From positions 1,240,001-1,304,000 of the forward strand of contig NZ_CP031367.1 in assembly GCF_003355515.1 (NCBI RefSeq): a stretch of 64,000 nt of DNA, read 5' to 3'. Below, in pieces: positions 56,048 through 64,000 of this stretch. The translations under genes and the position numbers were made by a program. Source of the DNA: Aliarcobacter trophiarum LMG 25534. Its GTDB lineage: Bacteria; Campylobacterota; Campylobacteria; Campylobacterales; Arcobacteraceae. Below the pieces are notes generated by a model, which was not told where the DNA came from, did no database searches, and saw only the letters and a list, made by a program, of their open reading frames with translations. Within the stretch, counting starts at the first letter, position 1. The number at the start of each line of letters is the position of its first letter.

Positions 56048-57151
56048 CTAAACATTAAATCTAAAGTGCATAACATCACCATCTTGCACTATATAATCTT
56101 TTCCTTCAAGTCTTAGTTTTCCAGCATCTTTACATTTAGTCTCACCACCAAACTTTATATAATCCTCATAAGAGATTACCTCAGCTTTTATAAAACCTTT
56201 TTCAAAATCATTATGAATAACCGCAGCAGCTTGTGGAGCTTTTGTATTTTTTCTTATTGTCCAAGAACGCACCTCTACTTTTCCAGCTGTAAAATAGCTT
56301 TGAAGTCCTAATTTATCAAATGCTTTTTGAATAATTTGCTCTAGTCCAGACTCAGCAACTCCTAAATCATCCAAGAATGCTTTTGCCTCATCATCTTCAA
56401 GTCCAACAAGCTCTTCTTCTATTTTTGCACATAAAACTATAACATCTGAGTTTACACTTTTTGCATACTCTTTTACAATTTCAACATATTTGTTTGTTCC
56501 AGTTGTTAAAGTATCCTCATCTACATTTGCACCATAAATAACATCTTTATTAGATAAAAATCTAAGCTCTTTATCTAAACTTATAAACGCTTCATTATCA
56601 CAATTTTCAAATGTTTTAACAGGTTCTAACTCTCCAATGTGAGTATATAACTCTTCAGCAATTACAAGCTGAGCCGCTGCTTCTTTACTTCCCTTTGCTT
56701 GTTTTTTAAGTCTTTCAATCTTTTTTTCAAGTTGAGAGATATCTGCATAAATAAGCTCTGTTTCAATAATTTCTATATCTCTAAGTGGATTTACATCTCC
56801 TTCAACATGAGTAATATTTCCATCTTCAAAACATCTCACCATATGAAGTATCACTTCAACTTCTCTAATATTTGATAAAAATTGATTTCCTAAACCTTCA
56901 CCCTTACTAGCACCTCTTACAAGCCCAGCAATATCCACAAAGTCAATAGTCGAATGCTGAATTTTATCAGGGTTTACAATTTTTGCTAATTCGTCAAGTC
57001 TTTTATCTGGTACTGGTACAATAGCTTTATTTGGCTCAATTGTACAAAATGGATAGTTTTGTGCTTCTGCATTTTGTGCCTTTGTTAGAGCATTAAAAGT
57101 TGTACTTTTTCCTACATTTGGCAAACCTACTATTCCTACACCTAATCCCAT
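56048..57151 (-). CDS. ychF: Redox-regulated ATPase YchF (Obg family)
   Basis: 367 residues. The P-loop is GLPNVGKSTTFNALT, followed by NYPFCTIEPN, DIAGLVRGASKGEGLGN and the altered G4 motif typical of ATP-preferring YchF. A coiled-coil insertion (about 130-170) and a C-terminal TGS domain (about 280-367, VRSWTIRKNTKAPQAAAVIH) complete it. It binds ribosomes and affects translation and stress responses. Confidence 0.95.
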   Translation of the reverse strand: MGLGVGIVGLPNVGKSTTFNALTKAQNAEAQNYPFCTIEPNKAIVPVPDKRLDELAKIVNPDKIQHSTIDFVDIAGLVRGASKGEGLGNQFLSNIREVEVILHMVRCFEDGNITHVEGDVNPLRDIEIIETELIYADISQLEKKIERLKKQAKGSKEAAAQLVIAEELYTHIGELEPVKTFENCDNEAFISLDKELRFLSNKDVIYGANVDEDTLTTGTNKYVEIVKEYAKSVNSDVIVLCAKIEEELVGLEDDEAKAFLDDLGVAESGLEQIIQKAFDKLGLQSYFTAGKVEVRSWTIRKNTKAPQAAAVIHNDFEKGFIKAEVISYEDYIKFGGETKCKDAGKLRLEGKDYIVQDGDVMHFRFNV

Positions 57152-57448
57152 TTTTTTCCCTTTATTATGTTATTTTTAATGAAGTTTACATTTTAGCTAA
57201 ATATTTATAATTTTTCTTTTAAAGTTATATTTTATCTATTGTTCAATATTTCTTTAGATTATAAAGATTAATCTTTTTTTGTATCCATTAAAGCCTTATA
57301 TAAAATTTATAAAAACCACTCATAATTAAAATATAAAAATTGTTAAAAAATCAACATAAGCCTTTAAATAGCTTTTTTATTTAACTTTTATTTTATTTTT
57401 TTAAGAGTAAACTTAATGGTTTAAATTTTATAGAGAAAAGGATTTTGT
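57152..57448. other. 297-bp AT-rich intergenic region between ychF and cstA
   Basis: It carries divergent promoters. There is no ORF and I recognise no RNA. AAAAGGATTTTGT precedes the cstA ATG. Several T- and A-tracts occur at 57360-57410, but no defined operator. Confidence 0.5.
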
Positions 57449-59548
57449 ATGAACAAATTATTATGGGGTGCAATTGCCGTAATTGGAGCTGTCTGCTTTG
57501 GTTATTTGGCATTGCAAAAAGGAGAGACAGTATCAGCCATGTATTTGGTTGTTGCAGCTGTTTGTATCTATATGATTGCATATAGATTTTATGGAAGATT
57601 TGTAGCTTATACAGTTTTAGGTTTAGACAAAAATAGAGCAACTCCAGCACAAATTCATGATGATGGAAGAGATTTTGTTCCTACAAATAGATCTGTTCTC
57701 TTTGGTCACCATTTTGCTGCAATTGCAGGAGCTGGTCCACTTGTTGGTCCAATTTTGGCAGCTCAATTAGGATATTTACCTTCAATGCTTTGGATACTTG
57801 TAGGTGGAGTATTTGCGGGAGCAGTTCACGATTTTGTAGTTTTATTTATATCTTCAAGAAGAAATGGAAAATCTTTAGGTGAGATTATAAAAGAGGAGTT
57901 AGGAACTTTTACAGGTGCAGTAACAATGATTGCAATATTTGGAATTATGCTAATTATTATTGCAATTTTAGCAATGGTTGTTGTAAAAGCACTTGCAGTT
58001 TCTCCTTGGGGACTTTTCACTATTGCTATGACTATTCCAATTGCTATTTTTATGGGTCTATATATGAGATTTTTAAGACCTGGTAAAGTTGGAGAAGCTT
58101 CAATTATTGGATTTATCTTACTGATATTTGCAATTCATTATGGAAGTGTAATAGCAGCTGATCCAGTTTGGGCGGCTAGATTTACTTTTGATGCTGTTAC
58201 TCTATCATTTATTATGATGGCATATGGATTTATAGCTGCAATTTTGCCTGTTTGGTTCTTATTAGCTCCTAGAGATTATCTATCAACATTTTTGAAAATT
58301 GGAGTAATTGTACTTATGGCAATAGCTATTGTAATTGTAGCACCAGATATTCAAATGCCAAAAACAAATCCACAATATTTTGATGGAACAGGTCCAGTAT
58401 TCGCAGGTGCTATTTTCCCATTTTTATTTATTACAATTGCTTGTGGTGCTATTAGTGGATTTCACGCACTAATTTCAAGTGGAACAACTCCAAAAATGCT
58501 AGAAAATGAAACTCATGCTCTTTCTGTTGGATATGGTTCTATGTTAATGGAGAGTGCTGTTGCTATTATGGCTCTAATTTGTGCAACTATTTTACATCCA
58601 GGATTATATTTTGCTATAAACTCTGCACCTGCATTTATAGGAACTGATATAGTTCAAGTAGCTCAAACTATCTCTTCTTGGGGATTTACTGTAACTCCAA
58701 ATGAGATAATTGAACTTACAAAAAATATAGGTGAACAAACAATTTTATCAAGAACAGGAGGAGCTCCTACATTTGCTATTGGGGTTGCACTTGTACTTCA
58801 TGAGTTAATAGGTGGAATAGATATGATGGGATTTTGGTACCACTTTGCTATTTTATTTGAAGCTCTATTTATTTTAACTGCTGTAGATGCAGGAACTCGT
58901 GCTTGTAGATTTATGGTTCAAGATATTTTAGGAAATGTTTATAAACCTTTAGGAAATACAAATAACTATTTTGCAGGTGTTATCGCTACTTTTTTAAGTG
59001 TTGCTGGATGGGGATATTTCTTATACCAAGGAGCAATTGATCCAAAAGGTGGAATATATTCACTTTGGCCACTATTTGGAGTAAGTAACCAAATGTTAGC
59101 TGGTATGGCTTTACTTTTAGGAACAGTTGTTTTAATTAAAATGGGGAAAACAAGATATACATGGGTTACATTAATCCCTGCTGTTTTTGTATTAACTGCA
59201 ACATTAACAGGTGGAGTTCAAAAAGTACTTCCATATAAAGAGGGAGATAGAGTTCATAATGCTGTAAGCCACGTAGCTGTTGCTCAAATTCAATCAAAAA
59301 ATATAGAGAAATTTGAAGCTGAATTAAAACTTGTAACTACACCTGAAGAGAAAGCAAAACTAGAAGCTAGCATTAGCTCAGCTAGTAAAATTAAAATTTC
59401 AAATATAGTAAATGCTATCTTAGCTATTTTCTTTATGTTTGCAACTTCTCTTGTAATTATTTCTACAGTTTTAATAGCTATTGGAAAACTAAAAATTCCT
59501 CTAAAAGAAGAGCCTTATGTAGCACTTGATAGCCTTAAAAAGAGTTAA
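57449..59548 (+). CDS. cstA: Carbon starvation protein A, peptide/pyruvate transporter
   Basis: 699 residues with about 16 membrane helices. Conserved CstA stretches are RDFVPTNRSVLFGHHFAAIAG, GPLVGPILAAQLGYLPSMLW and ITIACGAISGFHALISSGTT. CstA takes up peptides (C. jejuni, Helicobacter) or pyruvate (E. coli homologue BtsT). A 65-residue partner gene follows two bases after its stop, as is usual. Confidence 0.95.
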   Translation: MNKLLWGAIAVIGAVCFGYLALQKGETVSAMYLVVAAVCIYMIAYRFYGRFVAYTVLGLDKNRATPAQIHDDGRDFVPTNRSVLFGHHFAAIAGAGPLVGPILAAQLGYLPSMLWILVGGVFAGAVHDFVVLFISSRRNGKSLGEIIKEELGTFTGAVTMIAIFGIMLIIIAILAMVVVKALAVSPWGLFTIAMTIPIAIFMGLYMRFLRPGKVGEASIIGFILLIFAIHYGSVIAADPVWAARFTFDAVTLSFIMMAYGFIAAILPVWFLLAPRDYLSTFLKIGVIVLMAIAIVIVAPDIQMPKTNPQYFDGTGPVFAGAIFPFLFITIACGAISGFHALISSGTTPKMLENETHALSVGYGSMLMESAVAIMALICATILHPGLYFAINSAPAFIGTDIVQVAQTISSWGFTVTPNEIIELTKNIGEQTILSRTGGAPTFAIGVALVLHELIGGIDMMGFWYHFAILFEALFILTAVDAGTRACRFMVQDILGNVYKPLGNTNNYFAGVIATFLSVAGWGYFLYQGAIDPKGGIYSLWPLFGVSNQMLAGMALLLGTVVLIKMGKTRYTWVTLIPAVFVLTATLTGGVQKVLPYKEGDRVHNAVSHVAVAQIQSKNIEKFEAELKLVTTPEEKAKLEASISSASKIKISNIVNAILAIFFMFATSLVIISTVLIAIGKLKIPLKEEPYVALDSLKKS

Positions 59549-59550
59549 AG

Positions 59551-59748
59551 GTGCTAGACAAGATAAAGGCATTTTATGAAAAATCTGAAAAGTTTTTTCA
59601 TCCCCTTGTGGGGCTTTCTAGCTATGAAAAATATCTTGAACATATGAAAAGAACTCATCCAGGAAGAGATGTTTTAAGTCGTGGAGAGTTTTTTAAAGAG
59701 AGCTTAGATAGAAAGTATAACACAGGCGGTTTTAAGAAGTGTTGTTAA
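59551..59748 (+). CDS. YbdD/YjiX-family small protein, CstA partner
   Basis: 65 residues from a GTG start. It has LSSYEKYLEHMKRTHPGRDVLSRGEFF, the conserved DUF466/YbdD core, and ends in KKCC. Such proteins are always next to cstA/btsT and are needed for its transport activity in E. coli homologues. A terminator follows. Confidence 0.9.
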   Translation: MLDKIKAFYEKSEKFFHPLVGLSSYEKYLEHMKRTHPGRDVLSRGEFFKESLDRKYNTGGFKKCC

Positions 59749-59781
59749 ACTTTTAAGAGTAGAGTTTCTACTAAACATAAA

Positions 59782-59810
59782 AAAAGCTAAGGTTTATAAC
59801 CTTAGCTTTT
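59782..59810. terminator. Bidirectional terminator after cstA and the PepSY gene
   Basis: AAAAGCTAAGG / CCTTAGCTTTT, a perfect 11-bp stem with a TTTATAA loop and T-runs both ways. It overlaps the stop of the minus-strand PepSY gene. Confidence 0.85.
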
Positions 59811-60947
59811 AACTTTTTCTTTTAAAGCTTTTGCTTTTTTTTTCTTCCATCTATCATAATATAACATATATCCAGTAATAGCAAAAAGTGCCATAAGAAA
59901 AGAGGATATAAAGTATGATAATTGTCCAAACCAACCAAAATACTCTCCACTATGAAGTGGCAACATACTAGCCATTAGTTGTTCATTTAATTTTTTATCT
60001 TCAAATTTTGTATCTTTTACTACTAAAGAGCTATTTGGGTCAATTTCCATAGAGTTTGTCTCTCTAAAGTGTGTTGCATTTGCATATAAATAAGAGATTG
60101 TATATATACCATCTTTTGAAGGAGTTAATCTTAAATTTGCATTTTTATACTCTTTTGCTACATTTTGCTTAAATATTTCAATAGATTTGCTTATATTATC
60201 ATAAACTATTGTTTGTGGCTTATTATTGGCTTCTACTTTTTGTGATACTCTTTTTGGCTGTTCTACTCCCATAACTGTAAACATTGCTCCCCTATACCAA
60301 TCATACGACCAGTAAAGCCCTGTAATACACATTATAATAAAAAATGGAACTACCCACATACCCAAAGAGCTATGAAGTATTGAGACAAATGCTCTCTTTT
60401 TATATTTAAAACTAAAGGTAAAACTTTTTAGAAAGTTTGCTTTAATTCGTGGCCAATATACAACTACTCCACCAATAGTTAAAAAAATAGCAACAATAGT
60501 TGAAATTGCAACAAGTTGTTTTCCTATCCACTGAGTATCACCTGAAAAGGTAAGCCATCTATGTAAAGAGAAGAAAAACATAAAAAAATCTTTTCCTACA
60601 ATTTGTGGTAAAACCTCAGCTGTATATGGATTTAAATATATATTCAAGCCTTTCCTAGCACCCTCTTTTTCTATATTTAAAACAATACTAGAGTTTTCTA
60701 AACTTGAAAAAGAGATACTATTTATCTTTGTATCTATATTATTTTCTTGATAAATTTTTAATACTTCACTTTGCTCTAATCTTGATTTATTATCTAGATT
60801 TTGTACATAATATGTATCTTTATTGATAAGATTTAATATCTCTTTTTCATAAGATAAAACTGCTCCACTAACTCCAATTAGTAATAGTAAAACTCCAAAA
60901 ATTGCTCCAAAAAACCAATGAAGCTGAAACCAAATCGACTTATGCAT
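59802..60947 (-). CDS. PepSY-associated membrane protein (iron-regulated, PiuB-like)
   Basis: 381 residues with four membrane helices: about 12-34, 135-158, 188-208 and 340-365. The first contains HWFFGAIFGVLLLLIGVSGAVLSYEKEI as HWFFGAIFGVLLLLIGVSG, the PepSY_TM start; FSLHRWLTFSG and ILHSSLGMWVVPFFI follow, and LPLHSGEYFGWFGQ is the conserved C-terminal motif. Such proteins are linked to siderophore uptake and may reduce ferric iron in the periplasm. It is downstream of a TonB-dependent receptor and has its own Fur-box-like site. Confidence 0.85.
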   Translation of the reverse strand: MHKSIWFQLHWFFGAIFGVLLLLIGVSGAVLSYEKEILNLINKDTYYVQNLDNKSRLEQSEVLKIYQENNIDTKINSISFSSLENSSIVLNIEKEGARKGLNIYLNPYTAEVLPQIVGKDFFMFFFSLHRWLTFSGDTQWIGKQLVAISTIVAIFLTIGGVVVYWPRIKANFLKSFTFSFKYKKRAFVSILHSSLGMWVVPFFIIMCITGLYWSYDWYRGAMFTVMGVEQPKRVSQKVEANNKPQTIVYDNISKSIEIFKQNVAKEYKNANLRLTPSKDGIYTISYLYANATHFRETNSMEIDPNSSLVVKDTKFEDKKLNEQLMASMLPLHSGEYFGWFGQLSYFISSFLMALFAITGYMLYYDRWKKKKAKALKEKVKS

Positions 60948-61013
60948 AAAGCTATACTCCTTTATTTTAGAAAAATCTTATCTAAGCAATTTTAACACTA
61001 CTTTAACAAGATT

Positions 61014-61032
61014 GATAATTGTTATTATAATA
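61014..61032. promoter_or_regulatory. Candidate Fur box upstream of the PepSY gene
   Basis: GATAATTGTTATTATAATA, read on the reverse strand, matches 14 of 19 positions of the consensus GATAATGATAATCATTATC by my count. It lies 67 bp before the PepSY start. Hand-counted, not scored. Confidence 0.55.
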
Positions 61033-61038
61033 TTAATA

Positions 61039-61074
61039 AAAAAGAGATAAGTAGTAATCTACTTATCTCTTTTT
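61039..61074 (-). terminator. Terminator of the TonB-dependent receptor gene
   Basis: AAAAGAGATAAGTAG and CTACTTATCTCTTTT pair perfectly around TAAT, with A/T-runs at both ends. It begins about 19 bp after the receptor stop on the minus strand. Confidence 0.85.
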
Positions 61075-61092
61075 GGAAAATTAAAATATATT

Positions 61093-63117
61093 TTAGAATC
61101 TCATATTCATACCAACAGTATATCTTCTACCCTCAAGAACAACATCATAATCATCATTAGTAATCTCTTTATTTGCAATATTATAAATACCAGCTTTTAA
61201 GCTTAAATCTTTTGTAGCCTTATATACAATTCCTGCATCAAAAGTACCATATCCTGGTGTTCCACTGCTCATAGAAGTTCTACTTAAATAGTCACTTGTT
61301 TTACCTCTATAATTATATTGTGTCCAAGCATTCCAAACCTTTGATATATCCCAATCAAGACCAGCATTTATCATATCCTTTGGCATTTTATTTAAAGCTT
61401 CTCCCTTAAAATCTCCACTTTTTTGCTCAGTTTTAGTATATGTATAACTTGTACTTGCAGTTAAATTCTCAAGTAAATCATAATCTAAACTAAACTCTAT
61501 ACCTTTCATTTCAGCATCATCAACATTTTCCATTTGACTAACAAATCTATAAGGTTTTCCATTTGCAGAACATTTCCATTGAGCTTGTGGTGAACCATTA
61601 TTAGTACCTGGAGAGTCACAAAGTCTGCTTTCAACAATCTTGTCCTTAAAATCTGATTGATAAAACATTAAACTACTAAATAATCCTATATCATCATTAG
61701 AATAGTTTATTCCAGCTTCATAACTAATACTTTTTTCAGGTTTTAAATCTGGATTACCAATAATTACAGCACTACCTTTTCCAGTTCTGCTACCAAAACC
61801 TTCTGAAATTTGGCTAATTGTTGGTTGTTTATACCCTGTACTTACACCACCTTTTAAAGTTAGATTATCTGTTAAATGATAAACTCCATAAATTCTAGGA
61901 GTTACTTCACTTCCAAAATACTCATCTTTATTGTATCTAGCTCCAGAAGTTAAAGCAAAACTATCTGTTATACTCCACTCATCTTCTGCATATAATGCTA
62001 AAAGCCATCTATCAAGTTCTGTTACTCCTGTTACACTAGCTAAACCATTTGTAGTATCTATAATTTTTTCTTTTTGATACTGTCCACCAACTGTTAAAGC
62101 ATGAGTTCCAATAAAGAATGAACCTTGAGTATTAAAAGTTTTTAACTCCTCTTTTTTTTCGTCTGTACCACCTAAGTCATACACTTTTTTTGTTGTTTCA
62201 TCTTGATAATAAGTGTTTACTATAAAATCATCATATTTTGCTTTATGGCTAACTGTATAAACATCTTTTTCATTTTCATTAGTTGAAGCTTGACTAGCAA
62301 CATCTACACTTTTACCTAATGTTGTTTTATACTCTTGTCTTATAAAGTCATATCTTAAGCCTAAATCATTGTGTTCATCAACATTCCAAGTAAGCTCACT
62401 TCCTATTTTTCTAACTTTCTTTTCAGACTCACTTGAACCAGATTTTTGCCCTTCTCCACCTACATAATCACTTTCATCAGTACCTTGAAAACTTCCATCT
62501 AAACTTAAAGATAATTTATCTTTGATTAGAGGACCTGTCAAAAACATACTTGCTCCATAATTATCATTTGAGTAATCATTTGCAGATTTTGTATATTCAG
62601 GAGTTATACTTCCTTTCCAAGTATCACTAGAAGCTTTTTTTGTAATAATATTTATAACTCCACCCATTGCATCACTTCCATAAAGTGAACTCATAGGTCC
62701 TCTTACAATCTCTATTCTTTCAATCATATCTATTGGCGGTAAATATGCACCAATTTTTCCACCATCTGTACCATTTCCATTTATAGCTCTTCCTGCACTT
62801 ATTGGCTTACCATCAATTAAATATTTTGTATAATTTGCTCCCATTCCACGAATTGTGATTTCTTGATTATTCCCACCACCAGCTACAGCAACACCTGGTA
62901 TATTTTTAACAGCATCTATAACATCTGTATATGATTTTTTTTGTAGTTCATCTGCTGTAATTACTGAAATTGAAGCTGGTGCATCAGCAACATTTTGCTC
63001 AAATCCAGAAGCAGTAGTTACAACTTGAATATCATCAAGTTTTGTAGTCTCATTTGCAAAAAGTAGATTTTGTGTAACTAAGATAGAAGCTACACTTAAT
63101 ACCATTTTTATTTTCAT
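61093..63117 (-). CDS. TonB-dependent ferric-siderophore receptor (FepA/CfrA-like)
   Basis: 674 residues. A signal peptide (about 1-21) and a TonB box region (DDIQVVTTAS) come first. The plug (about 40-155) has DAPASISVITADELQ and MERIEIVRGPMSSLYGSDAMGG, and the 22-strand barrel ends in GMNMRF with a terminal Phe for BamA. A Cys pair in an outer loop (CDSPGTNNG...WKC, about 500-516) resembles FepA/CfrA receptors of catecholate siderophores. The siderophore is inferred, not shown. Confidence 0.92.
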   Translation of the reverse strand: MKIKMVLSVASILVTQNLLFANETTKLDDIQVVTTASGFEQNVADAPASISVITADELQKKSYTDVIDAVKNIPGVAVAGGGNNQEITIRGMGANYTKYLIDGKPISAGRAINGNGTDGGKIGAYLPPIDMIERIEIVRGPMSSLYGSDAMGGVINIITKKASSDTWKGSITPEYTKSANDYSNDNYGASMFLTGPLIKDKLSLSLDGSFQGTDESDYVGGEGQKSGSSESEKKVRKIGSELTWNVDEHNDLGLRYDFIRQEYKTTLGKSVDVASQASTNENEKDVYTVSHKAKYDDFIVNTYYQDETTKKVYDLGGTDEKKEELKTFNTQGSFFIGTHALTVGGQYQKEKIIDTTNGLASVTGVTELDRWLLALYAEDEWSITDSFALTSGARYNKDEYFGSEVTPRIYGVYHLTDNLTLKGGVSTGYKQPTISQISEGFGSRTGKGSAVIIGNPDLKPEKSISYEAGINYSNDDIGLFSSLMFYQSDFKDKIVESRLCDSPGTNNGSPQAQWKCSANGKPYRFVSQMENVDDAEMKGIEFSLDYDLLENLTASTSYTYTKTEQKSGDFKGEALNKMPKDMINAGLDWDISKVWNAWTQYNYRGKTSDYLSRTSMSSGTPGYGTFDAGIVYKATKDLSLKAGIYNIANKEITNDDYDVVLEGRRYTVGMNMRF

Positions 63118-63199
63118 TTCTCTTTCCTTTTATATATTTTCTTTCTTTTTTAACTTTAATTGTTTTAAAATAGATTTTAGGAGAATCTATTTTATTTTT

Positions 63200-63218
63200 G
63201 ATAATCATTATTATAATT
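63200..63218. promoter_or_regulatory. Candidate Fur box upstream of the TonB-dependent receptor
   Basis: GATAATCATTATTATAATT, on the reverse strand, matches 15 of 19 consensus positions by my count and lies 82 bp before the receptor start. A second, weaker match occurs at about 63271-63289. Confidence 0.68.
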
Positions 63219-63314
63219 AACAAAAAGGAAATGAAATATTAATAGTTTTTTCTTAAAGTAAGGTAAAATTGATAGTGATTATTAAAATATTTTAAAAATA
63301 TGTAAGATAAAATC

Positions 63315-64000
63315 TTACATACTCATATTTTTATCTGCGATTTCTAGAATTTTATGAACTCTAATTGCTTGAGATGGGTTTGATAAAGATTGTTTTTGAT
63401 TTATAATTGCAATTCTAAAATGTTCTATACTATTATACAAAGCATCTTCTGGTTTTATATAAGGAGAATAAGTTCCAAACTCATTTGTTTTTACCAAATA
63501 GTTTTCATCCATAATATTTTGTCCGCTTACAACCTCCACACTTTTTTCATAAATTGTAAGTTTATTCTCTAATTTTAAATCTTCATAAACAAGCATTTTT
63601 TTAGAACCAATAATAGTTATATTTCGCTCTTTTATTGGGCTTAGCCAGTTTGATTCAAGATGTACAGAAAAGCTATCATACTTTAGATTTACAAAAGTGA
63701 TACTCTCTTTTGGATTGTAAAATTTTTCACCACTTGCTTTTATGCTTATTGGGTTTTTTCCATCCATTAAATAGTCTATTATAGATAAATCATGAACTGC
63801 TAAGTCCCACATAGAACTCACATCTTTTCTAAATTGTCCTAAACTTTTTCTAGTTGAATTTATAAATAAAACTTCCCCTATTTCACCACTAGAGATTATC
63901 TCTTTTATCTTTTTTATTGCTGGATGAAAAATCATAATATGATCTATATGTATGATTTTATTCTGTTTTCTTGCTAACTCTTCAAGCTCTTCTGCCTCTT
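63315..64000 (-). CDS. Gfo/Idh/MocA-family oxidoreductase, C-terminal part (cut by window edge)
   Basis: The frame is open from the stop at 63315 to the window edge (about 228 residues). An ATG at 63935 lies within the protein, not at its start: the upstream codons EELARKQNKIIHIDH continue the fold. HPAIKKIKEIISSGEIGEVLFI is the standard segment after the catalytic loop, and MWDLAVHDLSIIDYLM holds the HDL substrate-site motif. The N-terminal Rossmann domain is outside. The substrate, probably a UDP-sugar or inositol-like compound, cannot be told. Confidence 0.85.
   Translation of the reverse strand, partial: EAEELEELARKQNKIIHIDHIMIFHPAIKKIKEIISSGEIGEVLFINSTRKSLGQFRKDVSSMWDLAVHDLSIIDYLMDGKNPISIKASGEKFYNPKESITFVNLKYDSFSVHLESNWLSPIKERNITIIGSKKMLVYEDLKLENKLTIYEKSVEVVSGQNIMDENYLVKTNEFGTYSPYIKPEDALYNSIEHFRIAIINQKQSLSNPSQAIRVHKILEIADKNMSM

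Noticed and set aside
59802-63117. Siderophore biosynthesis cluster
   Set aside because: Only an outer-membrane receptor and a PepSY protein are present; no NRPS, NIS or export genes in the window.
1-64000. CRISPR arrays, tRNA or rRNA genes
   Set aside because: I looked for regularly spaced direct repeats and for tRNA-type TTCGANTC arms in the gaps and found none. Intergenic spaces are mostly too short. A tRNAscan or Infernal run would settle this.

Overview
The window is AT-rich, densely coded chromosomal DNA from a member of the Campylobacterota, most likely an Arcobacteraceae species (Aliarcobacter/Arcobacter type). The evidence is gene order and protein type: an rluD-like/flpA/trmB/ftsE/ftsX/envC-like block in the same order as Campylobacter jejuni Cj1280c-Cj1275c; a tatD/mltD/rlpA/kdsC/lptC/lptA/engB block matching Cj0644-Cj0650 apart from an inserted hisB; a four-residue HslV propeptide; the short RecO type; and many sensory proteins. 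The assignment rests on recalled synteny, not on a database search. I see no tRNA, rRNA, CRISPR array or prophage.

Layout. 1-2.4 kb: start of a TolC-family gene (cut by the window edge) and a PAS/HD-GYP c-di-GMP phosphodiesterase. 2.4-13.5 kb: mostly minus-strand cell-envelope genes: fliP, PBP2 (mrdA), an MreD-like protein, a degenerate-LytM EnvC-like protein, ftsX, ftsE, trmB, flpA and a pseudouridine synthase, then rodA on plus and a TonB. 13.5-16.9 kb: a cytochrome b, then the hemL/ppnP/atpZ-like/membrane-protein operon. 16.9-28 kb: signalling and metal genes: a GGDEF-EAL receptor overlapping a substrate-binding lipoprotein, two chemoreceptors, DUF302, a CadA/ZntA-type P-type ATPase with its ArsR/SmtB regulator and operator, and a DUF2721 protein. 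28-32.8 kb: an extended RNase H, a DRE-TIM aldolase, and a fliK/flhX/unknown flagellar operon.

32.8-42.3 kb (minus): an N-acetylglutamate-synthase-like GNAT, engB, lptA, lptC, kdsC, hisB, rlpA, mltD, tatD (apparently with an ATT start), a receiver-like small protein, hslU, hslV, rplI and a serine-recombinase homologue lacking the catalytic serine. 42.4-48.6 kb (plus): a tightly packed ubiX/coaD/tmk/hisS/speA/cysE/TSUP run. 48.6-54.2 kb: accessory material: a zinc-ribbon protein, NosL, a second PpnP, and a two-partner-secretion adhesin gene broken twice, by a nonsense codon and by a complete 1289-bp IS3-family element with a 4-bp target duplication. 54.3-59.8 kb: a small acidic protein, recO, HDOD, ychF, cstA and its small partner. 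59.8-63.3 kb: iron uptake (PepSY membrane protein and TonB-dependent receptor, both with Fur-box-like sites). The right edge cuts a Gfo/Idh/MocA oxidoreductase.

Most of the window is conserved housekeeping sequence. I did not find a clear, wholly new multi-gene system. The best candidates for new biology are the binding-protein/GGDEF-EAL pair (NspS-MbaA-like in layout but a different binding-protein family), the catalytically dead serine-recombinase homologue, the twice-broken adhesin, and the unannotatable ATT-started tatD.
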